Notes: a model not told the origin generated them from the letters alone. A stretch of 64,000 nt of DNA from Pseudonocardia sp. (GCA_029263115.1 JAJCYC010000032.1:1-64000), one strand, 5' to 3'. Shown: positions 32,229 to 41,600, counted from the first letter of the stretch. Made by a program: numbers and translations.

Positions 32229-32690
32229 TCAGGTGCAGCAACTGCTCGTCGCGGTGTCCTCGGCCGCGCACTTCACCGCGCACACCGACGTTGCCGAGCC
32301 CTCGGGGTTACCCGGGGCGTCCTCGATGACGCTGTAGTACTCCCACCAGCCGTGCGGCACGTCCGGGGCTGCCACGAAAACCTTGTCCTGGCTGGCATGG
32401 CAGCACACGTCCCGCTCCGCCACCGTCGTGTCGAGACCGGCGGACCGGAAGCGGGTCAGCGCAGAGGCGACGTCCTCGGCCGTTGCCGCTTCCACCCCGA
32501 GATGGTTCAGCCGTTCGCCGGCCTCGCGGTTCTCGATCAGGACCAGTTTCAGCGGCGGGTCCTCGACCGCGAAGTTGGCGTATCTGTCGTGCAGCTTGTA
32601 CGGCTCGGCACCGAACATGCGGCGGTAGAACGCGACCGCCGCGCTCAGGTCGGTGACATTGAGCGCCAGCTGGACTCGCGTGGTGGACAT
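32229..32690 (-). CDS. arsI: ArsI/CadI family VOC metalloenzyme with Cys-rich C-terminus
   Basis: VQLALNVTDLSAAVAFYRRMFGAEPYK..., DVCCHASQDKVFV, tail CAVKCAAEDTATSSCCT. Confidence 0.85.
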   Translation of the reverse strand: MSTTRVQLALNVTDLSAAVAFYRRMFGAEPYKLHDRYANFAVEDPPLKLVLIENREAGERLNHLGVEAATAEDVASALTRFRSAGLDTTVAERDVCCHASQDKVFVAAPDVPHGWWEYYSVIEDAPGNPEGSATSVCAVKCAAEDTATSSCCT

Positions 32691-32805
32691 CGCTCGAACT
32701 CCTCTTCATTCGGAAACGCGGACACCACCACTGACGTCAGGACCGCGAGAAGGACGCGCCGGCTGACGGTGCCGGCTGATTGACACCGGAATCTCACTCA
32801 GTCAT

Positions 32806-32818
32806 CATTGACTCAATG
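32806..32818. promoter_or_regulatory. palindrome cattgactcaatg overlapping predicted start codon
   Basis: 6-bp arms around a central base; includes ATG 32816-32818. Confidence 0.6.
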
Positions 32819-33580
32819 AGCACTGAGCGAACATCCGAGTTGGAGCGGCGGGCCGCCATCCACCGCGCCCTGGGTGACCCGGGGCGGCTCGCGCTGGTCG
32901 ACGCGCTGGTCCACGGAGATGCGTCCCCCTCCGAGCTCCAGCGGGCGCTGGGGATGACCTCGAACCTGCTGGCGCACCACGTCGACGTCCTGGCTGGGGT
33001 AGGTCTGGTGCGACGGGGCCGCTCGGAGGGCGACCGTCGCCGTTCCTACCTCACCCTCGTGCCCGACTCGCTCGACCGCCTGGGTGTCAGCGACGGGTTC
33101 CGCGCGGAACGGATCGTGTTCGTCTGCACCGAGAACGCCGCCCGATCCCAACTCGCCGCCGCGCTGTGGACCGGGCAGAGCCAGGTGCCGGTCGCCTCCG
33201 CCGGCACGCACCCCGCCGTCCGGATCCACCCCGGCGCACTCGCGGCCGCGCACCGCCACGAGCTGGACCTCACACCGCAGCGGCCGCGCAGGCTGGACGA
33301 CGTTCTCCGCGCCGGGGACATGGTGATCACCGTGTGCGACCGCGCGCACGAGGAACTGCCCACCGACCCACCCCACGCGCACTGGTCGATCGCCGATCCC
33401 GCACGGGCCGGCACCGACGAAGCGTTCGACGCCGCGTTCCGCGAGCTGACCGACCGCGTCGGGCGACTCGCTCCCACCGCTCGACCGGCCCAGTCCGACC
33501 CGGCCCAGTCCGACCCAGCCCAGTCCGACCCGGCCCAGTCCGACCCAGTGCAGTCCACCCGCCGATGGAGGCAGAAATGA
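32816..33580 (+). CDS. fused ArsR-like HTH / LMW-PTP arsenate reductase-like protein
   Basis: HTH HRALGDPGRLALVDALVHGDASPSELQRALG plus IVFVCTENAARSQLAAALW; AQSDP repeat tail. Confidence 0.85.
   Translation: MSTERTSELERRAAIHRALGDPGRLALVDALVHGDASPSELQRALGMTSNLLAHHVDVLAGVGLVRRGRSEGDRRRSYLTLVPDSLDRLGVSDGFRAERIVFVCTENAARSQLAAALWTGQSQVPVASAGTHPAVRIHPGALAAAHRHELDLTPQRPRRLDDVLRAGDMVITVCDRAHEELPTDPPHAHWSIADPARAGTDEAFDAAFRELTDRVGRLAPTARPAQSDPAQSDPAQSDPAQSDPVQSTRRWRQK
33488..33547 (+). repeat. four 15-bp in-frame tandem repeats (gcccagtccgaccc[g/a]) encoding AQSDP
   Basis: read directly; final base alternates g/a/g/a. Confidence 0.93.
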
Positions 33581-34233
33581 CCAGCACCTGGCACCGCGAC
33601 ACCCTTTCCATCGACCAGAAACTCGCGCTGAAGACAGCGGCCGGCAACCTCGGCCGGGAGTTCGACGGGATCTTCGGCGTGGAAACGATCGAGCGTTTCC
33701 TGCACTCCTCCTACGACGATTTCGCCGGCCGCGCCGTCATCATGAACTACCTCCCCCTGCTGGCCGAGCGCTTCGCCCGCCAGCGCCTGCGCGCACTGGC
33801 CAAGGTAGAGGGCAAGGCCCTGACCGGAACCCCCGTCGTACTGTTCCTGTGCACCCACAACGCCGGGCGCTCCCAGATGGCGCTCGGGTTCTTCACCCAC
33901 CTCGCCGGCGACCGGGCTCTCGCGTGGTCGGGCGGCTCCGAACCCGCGGGCACCATCAACCCGGCCGCTATCGAGGCGATGGCGGAACGCGGCATCGACA
34001 TCTCGGGCGAGTACCCCAAGCCCTGGACCGACGAGATCGTCCGCGCCGCCGACGTCGTGATCACCATGGGCTGCGGCGACGCCTGCCCGGTCTTCCCCGG
34101 GCGCCGCTACGAGGAATGGGTCCTCGACGACCCCGCCGGCAAGACCATCGACGAGATCCGCCCGGTCCGCGACCAGATCGAACACCGCGTGCGTAACCTG
34201 CTCACCGAGATCACCGCTCCGGGGCCCGTCTGA
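33577..34233 (+). CDS. arsC: arsenate reductase (LMW-PTP) with N-terminal helical domain
   Basis: N-terminal helical domain (KTAAGNLGREFDGIFGVETIERFLHSSYDDF) then LFLCTHNAGRSQMALGFF; ATGA overlap with upstream gene. Confidence 0.9.
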   Translation: MTSTWHRDTLSIDQKLALKTAAGNLGREFDGIFGVETIERFLHSSYDDFAGRAVIMNYLPLLAERFARQRLRALAKVEGKALTGTPVVLFLCTHNAGRSQMALGFFTHLAGDRALAWSGGSEPAGTINPAAIEAMAERGIDISGEYPKPWTDEIVRAADVVITMGCGDACPVFPGRRYEEWVLDDPAGKTIDEIRPVRDQIEHRVRNLLTEITAPGPV

Positions 34234-34274
34234 ACAGGCCACCCGAGGGAGCAGAACGAGCAGCACCGGACGTC

Positions 34275-34856
34275 TCAGCCGTGGGAGAGGTAGCCGGTGG
34301 CGAGTTCCGCGATCTCGGACGCTGCGTGCTCGATGCTGTCGCCGGGCCGGACAATGTGGCTGAGGGCGAGCCGGACGGTGGCCTTGGCGGCGAGCCGGGT
34401 CCGACGTGGGGCCAGTTCGGGCCAGCGTTCCAGGGTGGCCGCGGTCATCCGTTCGGTGGCGTAGTCGATGACCGCGGTGCCCTCGCTGGTGAGCAAGGGT
34501 AGGAAGTCCACGCTCGCGTCCCCGGTGAGCACTGAGGTGAGCAGCGGGTCGGACGCTGCGGCGCGCAGTGCCGAGAGCGTGGCCTGTTCCCAGCCGGTAC
34601 GCAGATCCGTCGAGGTGGTGAGCACGGACCGGACATCGTCGAGGAACCGTGCGGTGACCCGCAGGATGAGCGCCTCGGCCAGGCTGGCCTTGCTGCCGAA
34701 TTCGTTGTACACGGTCCGGCGGCTCACCCCGGCCTGCTCGGCGATCGCTTGCATGCGCAGGCCCCGCCACCCGCCCCTGGACACCTCTGCCCCAGCGGCG
34801 TCGAGCAACTCCTCGCGCAGTTGGACGCGTACCCGCTCGGTGAAGGTCGGCAACAT
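34275..34856 (-). CDS. TetR family regulator
   Basis: MQAIAEQAGVSRRTVYNEFGSKASL HTH. Confidence 0.88.
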   Translation of the reverse strand: MLPTFTERVRVQLREELLDAAGAEVSRGGWRGLRMQAIAEQAGVSRRTVYNEFGSKASLAEALILRVTARFLDDVRSVLTTSTDLRTGWEQATLSALRAAASDPLLTSVLTGDASVDFLPLLTSEGTAVIDYATERMTAATLERWPELAPRRTRLAAKATVRLALSHIVRPGDSIEHAASEIAELATGYLSHG

Positions 34857-34922
34857 GACCACAGTGTGCACGGAAGGCCGACTCAGGAGCAATGTCTGCA
34901 CGGACCTGCGATCAACGCCCAT

Positions 34923-34954
34923 GTAGTGCACAGAATCTTTTTCTTGTGCACTAC
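34923..34954. promoter_or_regulatory. 10-bp inverted repeat gtagtgcaca-N12-tgtgcactac, probable TetR operator
   Basis: perfect arms between divergent tetR and P450; further tgtgcac half-sites nearby. Confidence 0.75.
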
Positions 34955-35009
34955 TCGCACTCTGTGGCATCATCTGTGCACCACCACGACGACCGATGGG
35001 GGCTCGACG

Positions 35010-36344
35010 ATGAGCGACACCGGAGTGTTCGAGGGCCAGGGAACCGGCCTCACCCAGCACGCGAGCGGAGATCCGGACCGGCCGCACGACGAGATCAATA
35101 TTTCGGCGAAGGCGTTCTGGTCGACCACCGCCGACGAGCGGGAGAAGACCTTCGCGATGCTGCGCGGGGAGCGACCGATCACCTGGCAGCCGCCGTTGGA
35201 GGACAATCTGCTGCCGGTCGCGGATGACTACGGCTACTGGGCGGTCACCACGCACCGCCACCTGGTCGAGGTCACCAAGCGTCCGGACGATTTCCTGTCC
35301 GGTCCGGGCATCGTCGGGGACAACATGCCCACCGAGATGCTGGAGGCCGCGCAATCGATCATCGCAATGGATGCGCCCCGGCACACCAAGCTGCGCCGCT
35401 TGATGTCGGCGGCGTTCACTCCGAAGCAGATGCGCCGCATCGAGGACCGGATCAAGGCCAACGCGACCAAGGTCGTGGACAACCTGATCGAGCAGGCACG
35501 CAGGTCACCGGACGGCTGGGTGGACTGGGTGGCCGAGTGCGGTTCGCTGCTGCCGATGCACAACTTCAACGACATGATGGGGGTGCCCGAGGGGGAGCGT
35601 GAGCGCACCAGCCATGAGATGACGGTGTTCATGTCCTGGGGCGACGACGAGGTCTCCGGGGCCACCCTCGAGCAGAAGTTCGCCACCATGCTCGGTTCGC
35701 TGACCTACATGCACGAGCTGTCGGCGCGCACGGTGGCCGAGCGTCGGGAGAATCCGAAGGACGACCTGTTCACCTCGCTGGCCCAGGCGGAGGTGGACGG
35801 TGAGCGGCTGACCGACCACGAGATCGGCTCGTTCTTCGTACTGCTGACCATCGCCGGCAACGACACCACCCGCCAGTCCTTGGCCCACGGCGTGCGGGCC
35901 CTGACCACCCACCCCGAACAGCGGGCCTGGCTGGTCGGGGACCTCGAGGGCCGGGTGGGCACGGCCGTCGAGGAGATGGTGCGGTGGGCGACGCCGATCA
36001 TGACCTTCCGGCGGACCGCCTCGCGGGACTGCGAGCTGGACGGTGTGCGGATCACCAGGGGCGACAAGCTGATCATGTTCTACAGCTCCGCCAATCGCGA
36101 CGAGCAGGCCATCGAGCGGCCGCACGAGCTGGATCTCTCGCGGCATCCGAACCCGCACGTCTCCTTCGGCGGGGGCGGCATCCACCACTGCCTGGGCAAC
36201 CAGCTGGCCCGCTTCCAGCTACGGGCGTTGTTCGTGGAGCTGCTGACCCGTTGCCCGGATGTCGTGGCCGGGGAGCCTGAGCTGTCCCCGGGCAGCTTCT
36301 TCCACGTGGTCAAGCGCATGCCCTGCCGCCCGCTCCCGCGCTGA
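35010..36344 (+). CDS. cytochrome P450
   Basis: IAGNDTTRQ I-helix, EEMVRWATP, FGGGGIHHCLGNQLAR haem loop. Confidence 0.93.
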   Translation: MSDTGVFEGQGTGLTQHASGDPDRPHDEINISAKAFWSTTADEREKTFAMLRGERPITWQPPLEDNLLPVADDYGYWAVTTHRHLVEVTKRPDDFLSGPGIVGDNMPTEMLEAAQSIIAMDAPRHTKLRRLMSAAFTPKQMRRIEDRIKANATKVVDNLIEQARRSPDGWVDWVAECGSLLPMHNFNDMMGVPEGERERTSHEMTVFMSWGDDEVSGATLEQKFATMLGSLTYMHELSARTVAERRENPKDDLFTSLAQAEVDGERLTDHEIGSFFVLLTIAGNDTTRQSLAHGVRALTTHPEQRAWLVGDLEGRVGTAVEEMVRWATPIMTFRRTASRDCELDGVRITRGDKLIMFYSSANRDEQAIERPHELDLSRHPNPHVSFGGGGIHHCLGNQLARFQLRALFVELLTRCPDVVAGEPELSPGSFFHVVKRMPCRPLPR

Positions 36345-36356
36345 GGAAGGCCGGTC

Positions 36357-37835
36357 ATGGACGTCGACCAGCCCCACGGCCCCGGCCGAGACACGAGAGG
36401 AGTACGCCCGCCCGTGAACAGCAGAGCCAGTACCCGCAGGGTCAGCTTGTTGGATTCGGTCTTCCTGTACGGCGAGACCCCCAGCACGATGATGCACGTC
36501 GCCAGCCTGCTGCGGTTCGCCCCGACCTCGGACGCCCACGAGCGGCTGCGCCGCCTGACCGAGGACGTCCACCGGGAATCGGTGGTGTACAGCCCATGGA
36601 ACCGAAAGCTGCGACACCCGGCCGCGCTCACCACCCCGCTGCAAGGCTGGGCGGTGGACGAGGGCATCGACCTCGACTACCACCTGCGGCGCTCCGCCCT
36701 GCCCGGCCCCGGGGACGAACGCGAACTCGGGATCCTGGTGTCCCGGCTGCACAGCAACCCGCTCGACCTCAGCCGCCCGCCATGGGAGATGCATGTCATC
36801 GAGGGTCTGGAGGACGGCGGGTTCGCCGTCTACATCAAGGTCCACCACGCCCTCGTGGACGGCTACACCGGCACGAAGCTCATCGCGCGGGGACTGTCGA
36901 CCGACCCGGACGACCGCGCGACACCACCCATGTTCGCGGTCCCGCCCAGGACCCGCCGGCGACCGCCGACCGAACCCGGCAACCCCCTGACCAACGCGCT
37001 CGAGCAGCTCACAGGGGCGGCCCGAGGTGTGGGTGCCGGGGTAACCGCGGCCTATCAGCTGGGCTCGGCGCTGGGCAGACACGTCGTCCACCGGGGAGCG
37101 GGCGAGGCGCTGGTCGGTCCCGGTCAGGCACCGAACACGATCCTCAACCGCCGGATCGGCCGCAACCGCCGCTTCGCCACCCAGCAGTTCTCCCTACCCA
37201 CGATCAAGGGTGTGGGCAAGGCGCGCGGCGCGACGGTCAACGACGTCTGCCTGGCCGTCCTGGGCGGTGGGCTGCGGCGGTTCCTCGACGAGGCCGGCGA
37301 GCTGCCGGGGAAGCCGCTGATCGCGTTCGTCCCGGTCAACGTGCGACCGAAGGACGACCCCGGTGGCGGTAACTCGGTCGGCGCCATCCTCGCCACGATG
37401 GGCACCGACATCGACGACCCCGTGCAGCGGCTGCGCACCGTGACCGCCTCCACCCGCGCGGCCAAGGCACAGCTGGAGGGAATGTCGCAGGCCGCGATGG
37501 TCGCCTACGGCGCCGCGATCCTGTCACCGCTGGGGCTGCAGGCCGGCCTGGCCTACACGGGCCTGCCGTCCCCGCTGCCGCTGACCTTCAACGTCATCGT
37601 CTCGAACGTCCCGGGCCCGAAGCAGGACTGCTACTTCCGGGGCAGCCGCCTGCAGGCGATGCACCCGGTGTCGATCCCGATCCACGGCGCGGGACTGAAC
37701 GTGACGATGATGAGCTACGCCGACACGCTCAACTTCGGCTTCGTCGGCGACCGCGACGCGGTTCCGCACCTGCAACGTCTGGCCGTCTACACCGACGACG
37801 CCTTCACCGCACTCCGTACGGCCCTCGGGTTCTAG
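36357..37835 (+). CDS. wax ester synthase/diacylglycerol acyltransferase (WS/DGAT)
   Basis: KVHHALVDGYTG active-site motif, VNVRPKDDPGGGNSVGAI. Confidence 0.9.
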   Translation: MDVDQPHGPGRDTRGVRPPVNSRASTRRVSLLDSVFLYGETPSTMMHVASLLRFAPTSDAHERLRRLTEDVHRESVVYSPWNRKLRHPAALTTPLQGWAVDEGIDLDYHLRRSALPGPGDERELGILVSRLHSNPLDLSRPPWEMHVIEGLEDGGFAVYIKVHHALVDGYTGTKLIARGLSTDPDDRATPPMFAVPPRTRRRPPTEPGNPLTNALEQLTGAARGVGAGVTAAYQLGSALGRHVVHRGAGEALVGPGQAPNTILNRRIGRNRRFATQQFSLPTIKGVGKARGATVNDVCLAVLGGGLRRFLDEAGELPGKPLIAFVPVNVRPKDDPGGGNSVGAILATMGTDIDDPVQRLRTVTASTRAAKAQLEGMSQAAMVAYGAAILSPLGLQAGLAYTGLPSPLPLTFNVIVSNVPGPKQDCYFRGSRLQAMHPVSIPIHGAGLNVTMMSYADTLNFGFVGDRDAVPHLQRLAVYTDDAFTALRTALGF

Positions 37836-38531
37836 CCCGGGGATCACTTTTCCCGGGCGGTCGCGCTCGAGGCGGACGTCACCGACATGGCCGCTCTCGA
37901 GCGTGCCGCCCACGCGACCGCGGACGCCTTCGGCGGAATCGACCTCGTCGTGGCCAACGCCGGCATCGCGCCGCCATCGGGCACCATCCGGACGATCGAC
38001 CCGGCGGCGTTCGAGCGCACGATCGAGGTCAACCTCCTCCTCGGCCAGTGGCGCACCATCAGAGCGACCCTGCCCGACATCGTGGAGAGCCAGGGCCACA
38101 TCCTGGTCGTCGCCTCGATCTACGCGTTCATGAACGGGGCGCTCAACGCCTCCTACGCCGCGAGCAAGGCCGGCGTTGAGCAACTCGTCCGGGCCCTGCG
38201 GGTCGAACTCGCCCCCACCGGCGCCACGGCCGGGGTCGCCTACCTCGGCTTCATCCAGACCGACCTCGCCGCCGAAGTGTTCGCCCAGGACCAGGTCGCC
38301 CAGGCCCGCAACGCCCTACCGGCGTTCGTCACCCGACCCATCGGAGTGCCTGACGCCGGGAAAGCGCTGATCAACGGCCTGGAACGGCGAGCGGCGAGAG
38401 TGTGTGCGCCGGCTTGGGTGTCACCCATGCTGCACCTGCGCGGCACGCTGACGAACGCCATGGACGAGGTGCTCATCCGTAACCGCGCCCCGGCCGCGGC
38501 GATCACCCAGGCCGAACAGAACCGCCGATGA
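37836..38531 (+). pseudogene. short-chain dehydrogenase/reductase lacking its N-terminal NAD-binding segment
   Basis: GIDLVVANAGI and YAASKAG present; no TGxxxGIG motif, sequence begins directly after the WS/DGAT stop. Confidence 0.7.
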
Positions 38532-38587
38532 ACCCGACCGGACCAGGAGGCCGCACGTGACCACGAATCGGCAGGAACGACTCGATC

Positions 38588-39000
38588 ATGGTGATGGACA
38601 AGGTCCTGGACTCCCACCCAGCCGGCGACCACACGCTGCATGTCGGCCGGGTCGACGAGCTGTGGTCCTGCCACGGTGATCCGCTGGTGTTCTTCACCGG
38701 CACCTTCCGCGCCCTGGAGATCGTGCGGGAGGACGCCCCATGGGGGGTTCTAGAGACGCCCGGTTGCCCGGTGGCGCGCGACTTCGACCCGTTCGACGGG
38801 ACGCCGCAGCAGTTCTTCGCCAGGTCGCGTCGGGAGACCCCGGTCTTCTGGCACGACGACATCCGCACCTACATGCCCACGAAATACGACGACTGCCGCC
38901 TGCTGCTCGGCGACCGCAGCGCCACCCGCGTGGCCCGGATGGCCACCGAGGTCGGCGTACCCCCGCTCGGCCCGTCGTCGGCAGATGAGCGGAACAGTCA
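38588..39000 (+). pseudogene. chimeric remnant: flavin reductase C-terminus joined to P450 N-terminus
   Basis: VLDSHPAGDHTLHVGRVDELWSCHGDPLVFFTGTF then VARDFDPFDGTPQQFFARSRRETPVFWHDDIRTYMPTKYDDCRLLL. Confidence 0.62.
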
Positions 39001-39027
39001 GGTTCGGGGACCTGGCAGGCTGAGCAC

Positions 39028-40131
39028 ATGACTACCTTGTCCCCCGGGCCGCATCCGGTGATCCTGGGCGGCCGGGCCCTGCCGCTGGTCAGCCCCGCCC
39101 GGGTCTACCTGTGCGGGATCACCCCGTACGACGTCACCCACCTCGGTCACGCCGCCACCTTCGTCTGGGCCGATGCGGCCACCTCGATCATGGGGCTGGC
39201 CGGCGCCGAGGCGGTGGTGTGCCGCAACGTCACCGACATCGACGACGTGCTCACCCGGGCCGCCGCCGAGCGCGGCCGCGCCTATGACGAGTTCGCGGCC
39301 ACCCAGGAGTACCTCTTCGAGCGGGACATGGCCGCTCTTCGGGTACGGCGCCCCACACACAACCCCCGCGCGCGCCACTTCGTCGACCACGTGATCCAGC
39401 TGGCAGCGGCGCTCCTGGAGACCGGTCACGGCTACCAGCGGGACGGCCAGGTCTACTTCCGCGGCTTCCCGGCAATCCCGGGCGGCGCTCCCGCGCTGGA
39501 CCAGGAGCACGGCGAACTCACCGAGGGCCCCGAACGCGCGGAGCCCTACGACGTGGCGGTGTGGCGTGCCTCCGGCCCGGACGACCCCGGGTGGCCCAGC
39601 CCGTGGGGCCGGGGACGGCCCGGCTGGCACGCGGAATGCGCCGCGATCGCGATGAGCGTGCTCGGTTCGACGGTCGACCTCGTCGTCGGCGGCGCCGATC
39701 TGACCTTTCCGCACCACGTCTACCAGGCCGCCCTGGTCGAGGCGGCAACCGGTGCGCGCCCGTTCTCCCGAGCCCAGCTCTCGATCGGCACCGTCGAGAT
39801 CGGCGGGCAGAAGATGGCCAAGTCGACCGGCAACCTCGTCCTGGTCAGCGACCTGCTCAAGGAGCACTCCCCGGCGGCGGTACGCCTGCTGCTGCTCGAC
39901 CGGGACTGGCGGCAGGCCTGGTCCTACCGACCCGAGGACCTGCGCACCGCCGCGCAGAGACTGGAACGGCTCTACTCCGCGGGCGGACGCCACACCGACC
40001 CACCAGCCGCGACGGACGCCGTGCGATCGGCACTCCTGACCGAGCTCGACGTCCCGGCGGCACTGGACATCGCCGAGGAGGCCGGCGGCGAGGCCGCGCG
40101 CCTGGTCATGCACACGCTGGCGCTGAGGTAG
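39028..40131 (+). CDS. cysteinyl-tRNA synthetase-like cysteine ligase (MshC family)
   Basis: YLCGITPYDVTHLGHAATFVWAD, GWHAECAAIAMSVLG, GGADLTFPHH, KMAKSTGNLV. Confidence 0.82.
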   Translation: MTTLSPGPHPVILGGRALPLVSPARVYLCGITPYDVTHLGHAATFVWADAATSIMGLAGAEAVVCRNVTDIDDVLTRAAAERGRAYDEFAATQEYLFERDMAALRVRRPTHNPRARHFVDHVIQLAAALLETGHGYQRDGQVYFRGFPAIPGGAPALDQEHGELTEGPERAEPYDVAVWRASGPDDPGWPSPWGRGRPGWHAECAAIAMSVLGSTVDLVVGGADLTFPHHVYQAALVEAATGARPFSRAQLSIGTVEIGGQKMAKSTGNLVLVSDLLKEHSPAAVRLLLLDRDWRQAWSYRPEDLRTAAQRLERLYSAGGRHTDPPAATDAVRSALLTELDVPAALDIAEEAGGEAARLVMHTLALR

Positions 40132-40223
40132 CGGTCAGCAGAAAGGCCAGCACAAGTTCGTGGGCGTCTGCCAGCCGAGGGGCTGGCGGGACGGGCGAGG
40201 CAGACGCCGCCGCGGCCTGTTCT

Positions 40224-40254
40224 GACCCGAATCAACTACTCGCGGATTCGGGTC
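40224..40254. promoter_or_regulatory. 10-bp inverted repeat gacccgaatc-N11-gattcgggtc upstream of iclR
   Basis: perfect arms; could be terminator or IclR operator. Confidence 0.6.
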
Positions 40255-40311
40255 TGAGGCCCGTCCGGCTTCGATAATGTGACGGGCCGCCGTCGGTGAG
40301 GGAGGTGCGGG

Positions 40312-41142
40312 ATGCTCCAGACCGTTCAGAAGATCGGACCCGTGCTGGATCTGTTCACCGTGGAACGCCCGGAGTGGGGCGTCTCGGAGGTCGCCGAAGC
40401 CGTCGGCATGCCCCGCTCCAGCGCCCACGCGCTGCTGTCCAGCCTGGCCGAGACGGGACTGTTGCAGTGCCGGGCCCGCGGCCGCTACCGGGTCGGCTGG
40501 CGGGTGGTCGAGCTCGGCGAGACGCTGCGCGGCTCCGCGAACGTGCGGACCATCGCCTACCCGGTGCTCGAGCAGCTCGTCGACGAGTACGGCGAGACGT
40601 CACACCTGGCCATCATGGAACGCTCCCGGGTGCTCTACATCGACAAGATCATCGGAACGCACATGGTGACCGTGGTCGGGGCGCGGATCGGGGCGCAGCT
40701 GGAGCCGCACTGCAGCGCGGTCGGCAAGGTCCTCCTCGCCTACCGGCACGCCGACGAGGTGCGGCGCATCCTGGGCGACCGACCACTGCGGCGGTTCACC
40801 GGAACCACGATCACCGACGTGGACGCGCTGCTCGCCGAGCTGGTGGAGGTGCGCCAGGCCGGGGTCGGCTACGACGCCGGCGAGGCGATCTCCGAGGTGC
40901 ACTGCGTCGCCGCGCCGGTCCGCGACGAGATGGGCGTCGTCATCGCCGCGGTCAGCATGACCGTTCCGGTCAACCGGTTCGCCAGGTCCCGCGCGGAGTT
41001 CAGCCAGGCCGTACGCACGGCGGCCACGGAGATCTCGACCCGGCTCGCGGCCGCCGGCGACCTGCCGCCCCCGCCGCCCCTGGACGACCCGACAAACGGG
41101 AGCGCCCGACCGACGGGGCTGGCCGCCACCCGTGCTCGCTGA
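40312..41142 (+). CDS. IclR family regulator
   Basis: WGVSEVAEAVGMPRSSAHALLSSLAETGLL wHTH plus IclR effector domain. Confidence 0.9.
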   Translation: MLQTVQKIGPVLDLFTVERPEWGVSEVAEAVGMPRSSAHALLSSLAETGLLQCRARGRYRVGWRVVELGETLRGSANVRTIAYPVLEQLVDEYGETSHLAIMERSRVLYIDKIIGTHMVTVVGARIGAQLEPHCSAVGKVLLAYRHADEVRRILGDRPLRRFTGTTITDVDALLAELVEVRQAGVGYDAGEAISEVHCVAAPVRDEMGVVIAAVSMTVPVNRFARSRAEFSQAVRTAATEISTRLAAAGDLPPPPPLDDPTNGSARPTGLAATRAR

Positions 41143-41144
41143 GC

Positions 41145-41165
41145 GCATTCGGCCAATCCGAATGC
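41145..41165. promoter_or_regulatory. 8-bp inverted repeat gcattcgg-ccaat-ccgaatgc between iclR and ferredoxin gene
   Basis: perfect arms immediately after the iclR stop. Confidence 0.55.
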
Positions 41166-41273
41166 TCGCCGTGTGGCGGTACGCACCATCCGGCCACCAC
41201 GAAGAACCGCCCCGATCCTCCCGGCCACGTGGTGAGCTGGCACCGAGCGACGACGCGGAAGGGAGACCGACCG

Positions 41274-41600
41274 GTGACCAGCCACCGTGTCATCGTGGAC
41301 GTCCCCGGCCGCGAGCCCGGGCACATCTCCTGCCCGCGCGGAACCAGCGTACTGCGCGCCATGGTGGCCGCCGGGCTGCGCCACCTCCCGGTGGGTTGCC
41401 GCTCCGGCGGGTGCGGCGTCTGCCGGATCCGGGTCGAGCACGGCGAGTACACCCTCGGCCGGATGAGCGCCACCCAGGTCGACGACACCGCCGCGGCCCA
41501 GGGCGTCGCGCTGGCCTGTCAGCTGTTCCCGACCAGCGATCTACGCATCACACCCCTGCGTCCCACCGAAGCGACCACCCCACCAGAGGAGAATCCGTGA
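41274..41600 (+). CDS. plant-type 2Fe-2S ferredoxin
   Basis: GCRSGGCGVCRIRV...LACQ cysteine pattern. Confidence 0.88.
   Translation: MTSHRVIVDVPGREPGHISCPRGTSVLRAMVAAGLRHLPVGCRSGGCGVCRIRVEHGEYTLGRMSATQVDDTAAAQGVALACQLFPTSDLRITPLRPTEATTPPEENP

Noticed and set aside
33488-33547. CRISPR-like short repeats
   Set aside because: 15-bp contiguous in-frame tandem repeat with no spacers
33046-34770. 574-aa minus-strand ORF spanning ars genes and tetR
   Set aside because: Crosses several supported CDSs; composition is shadow-like
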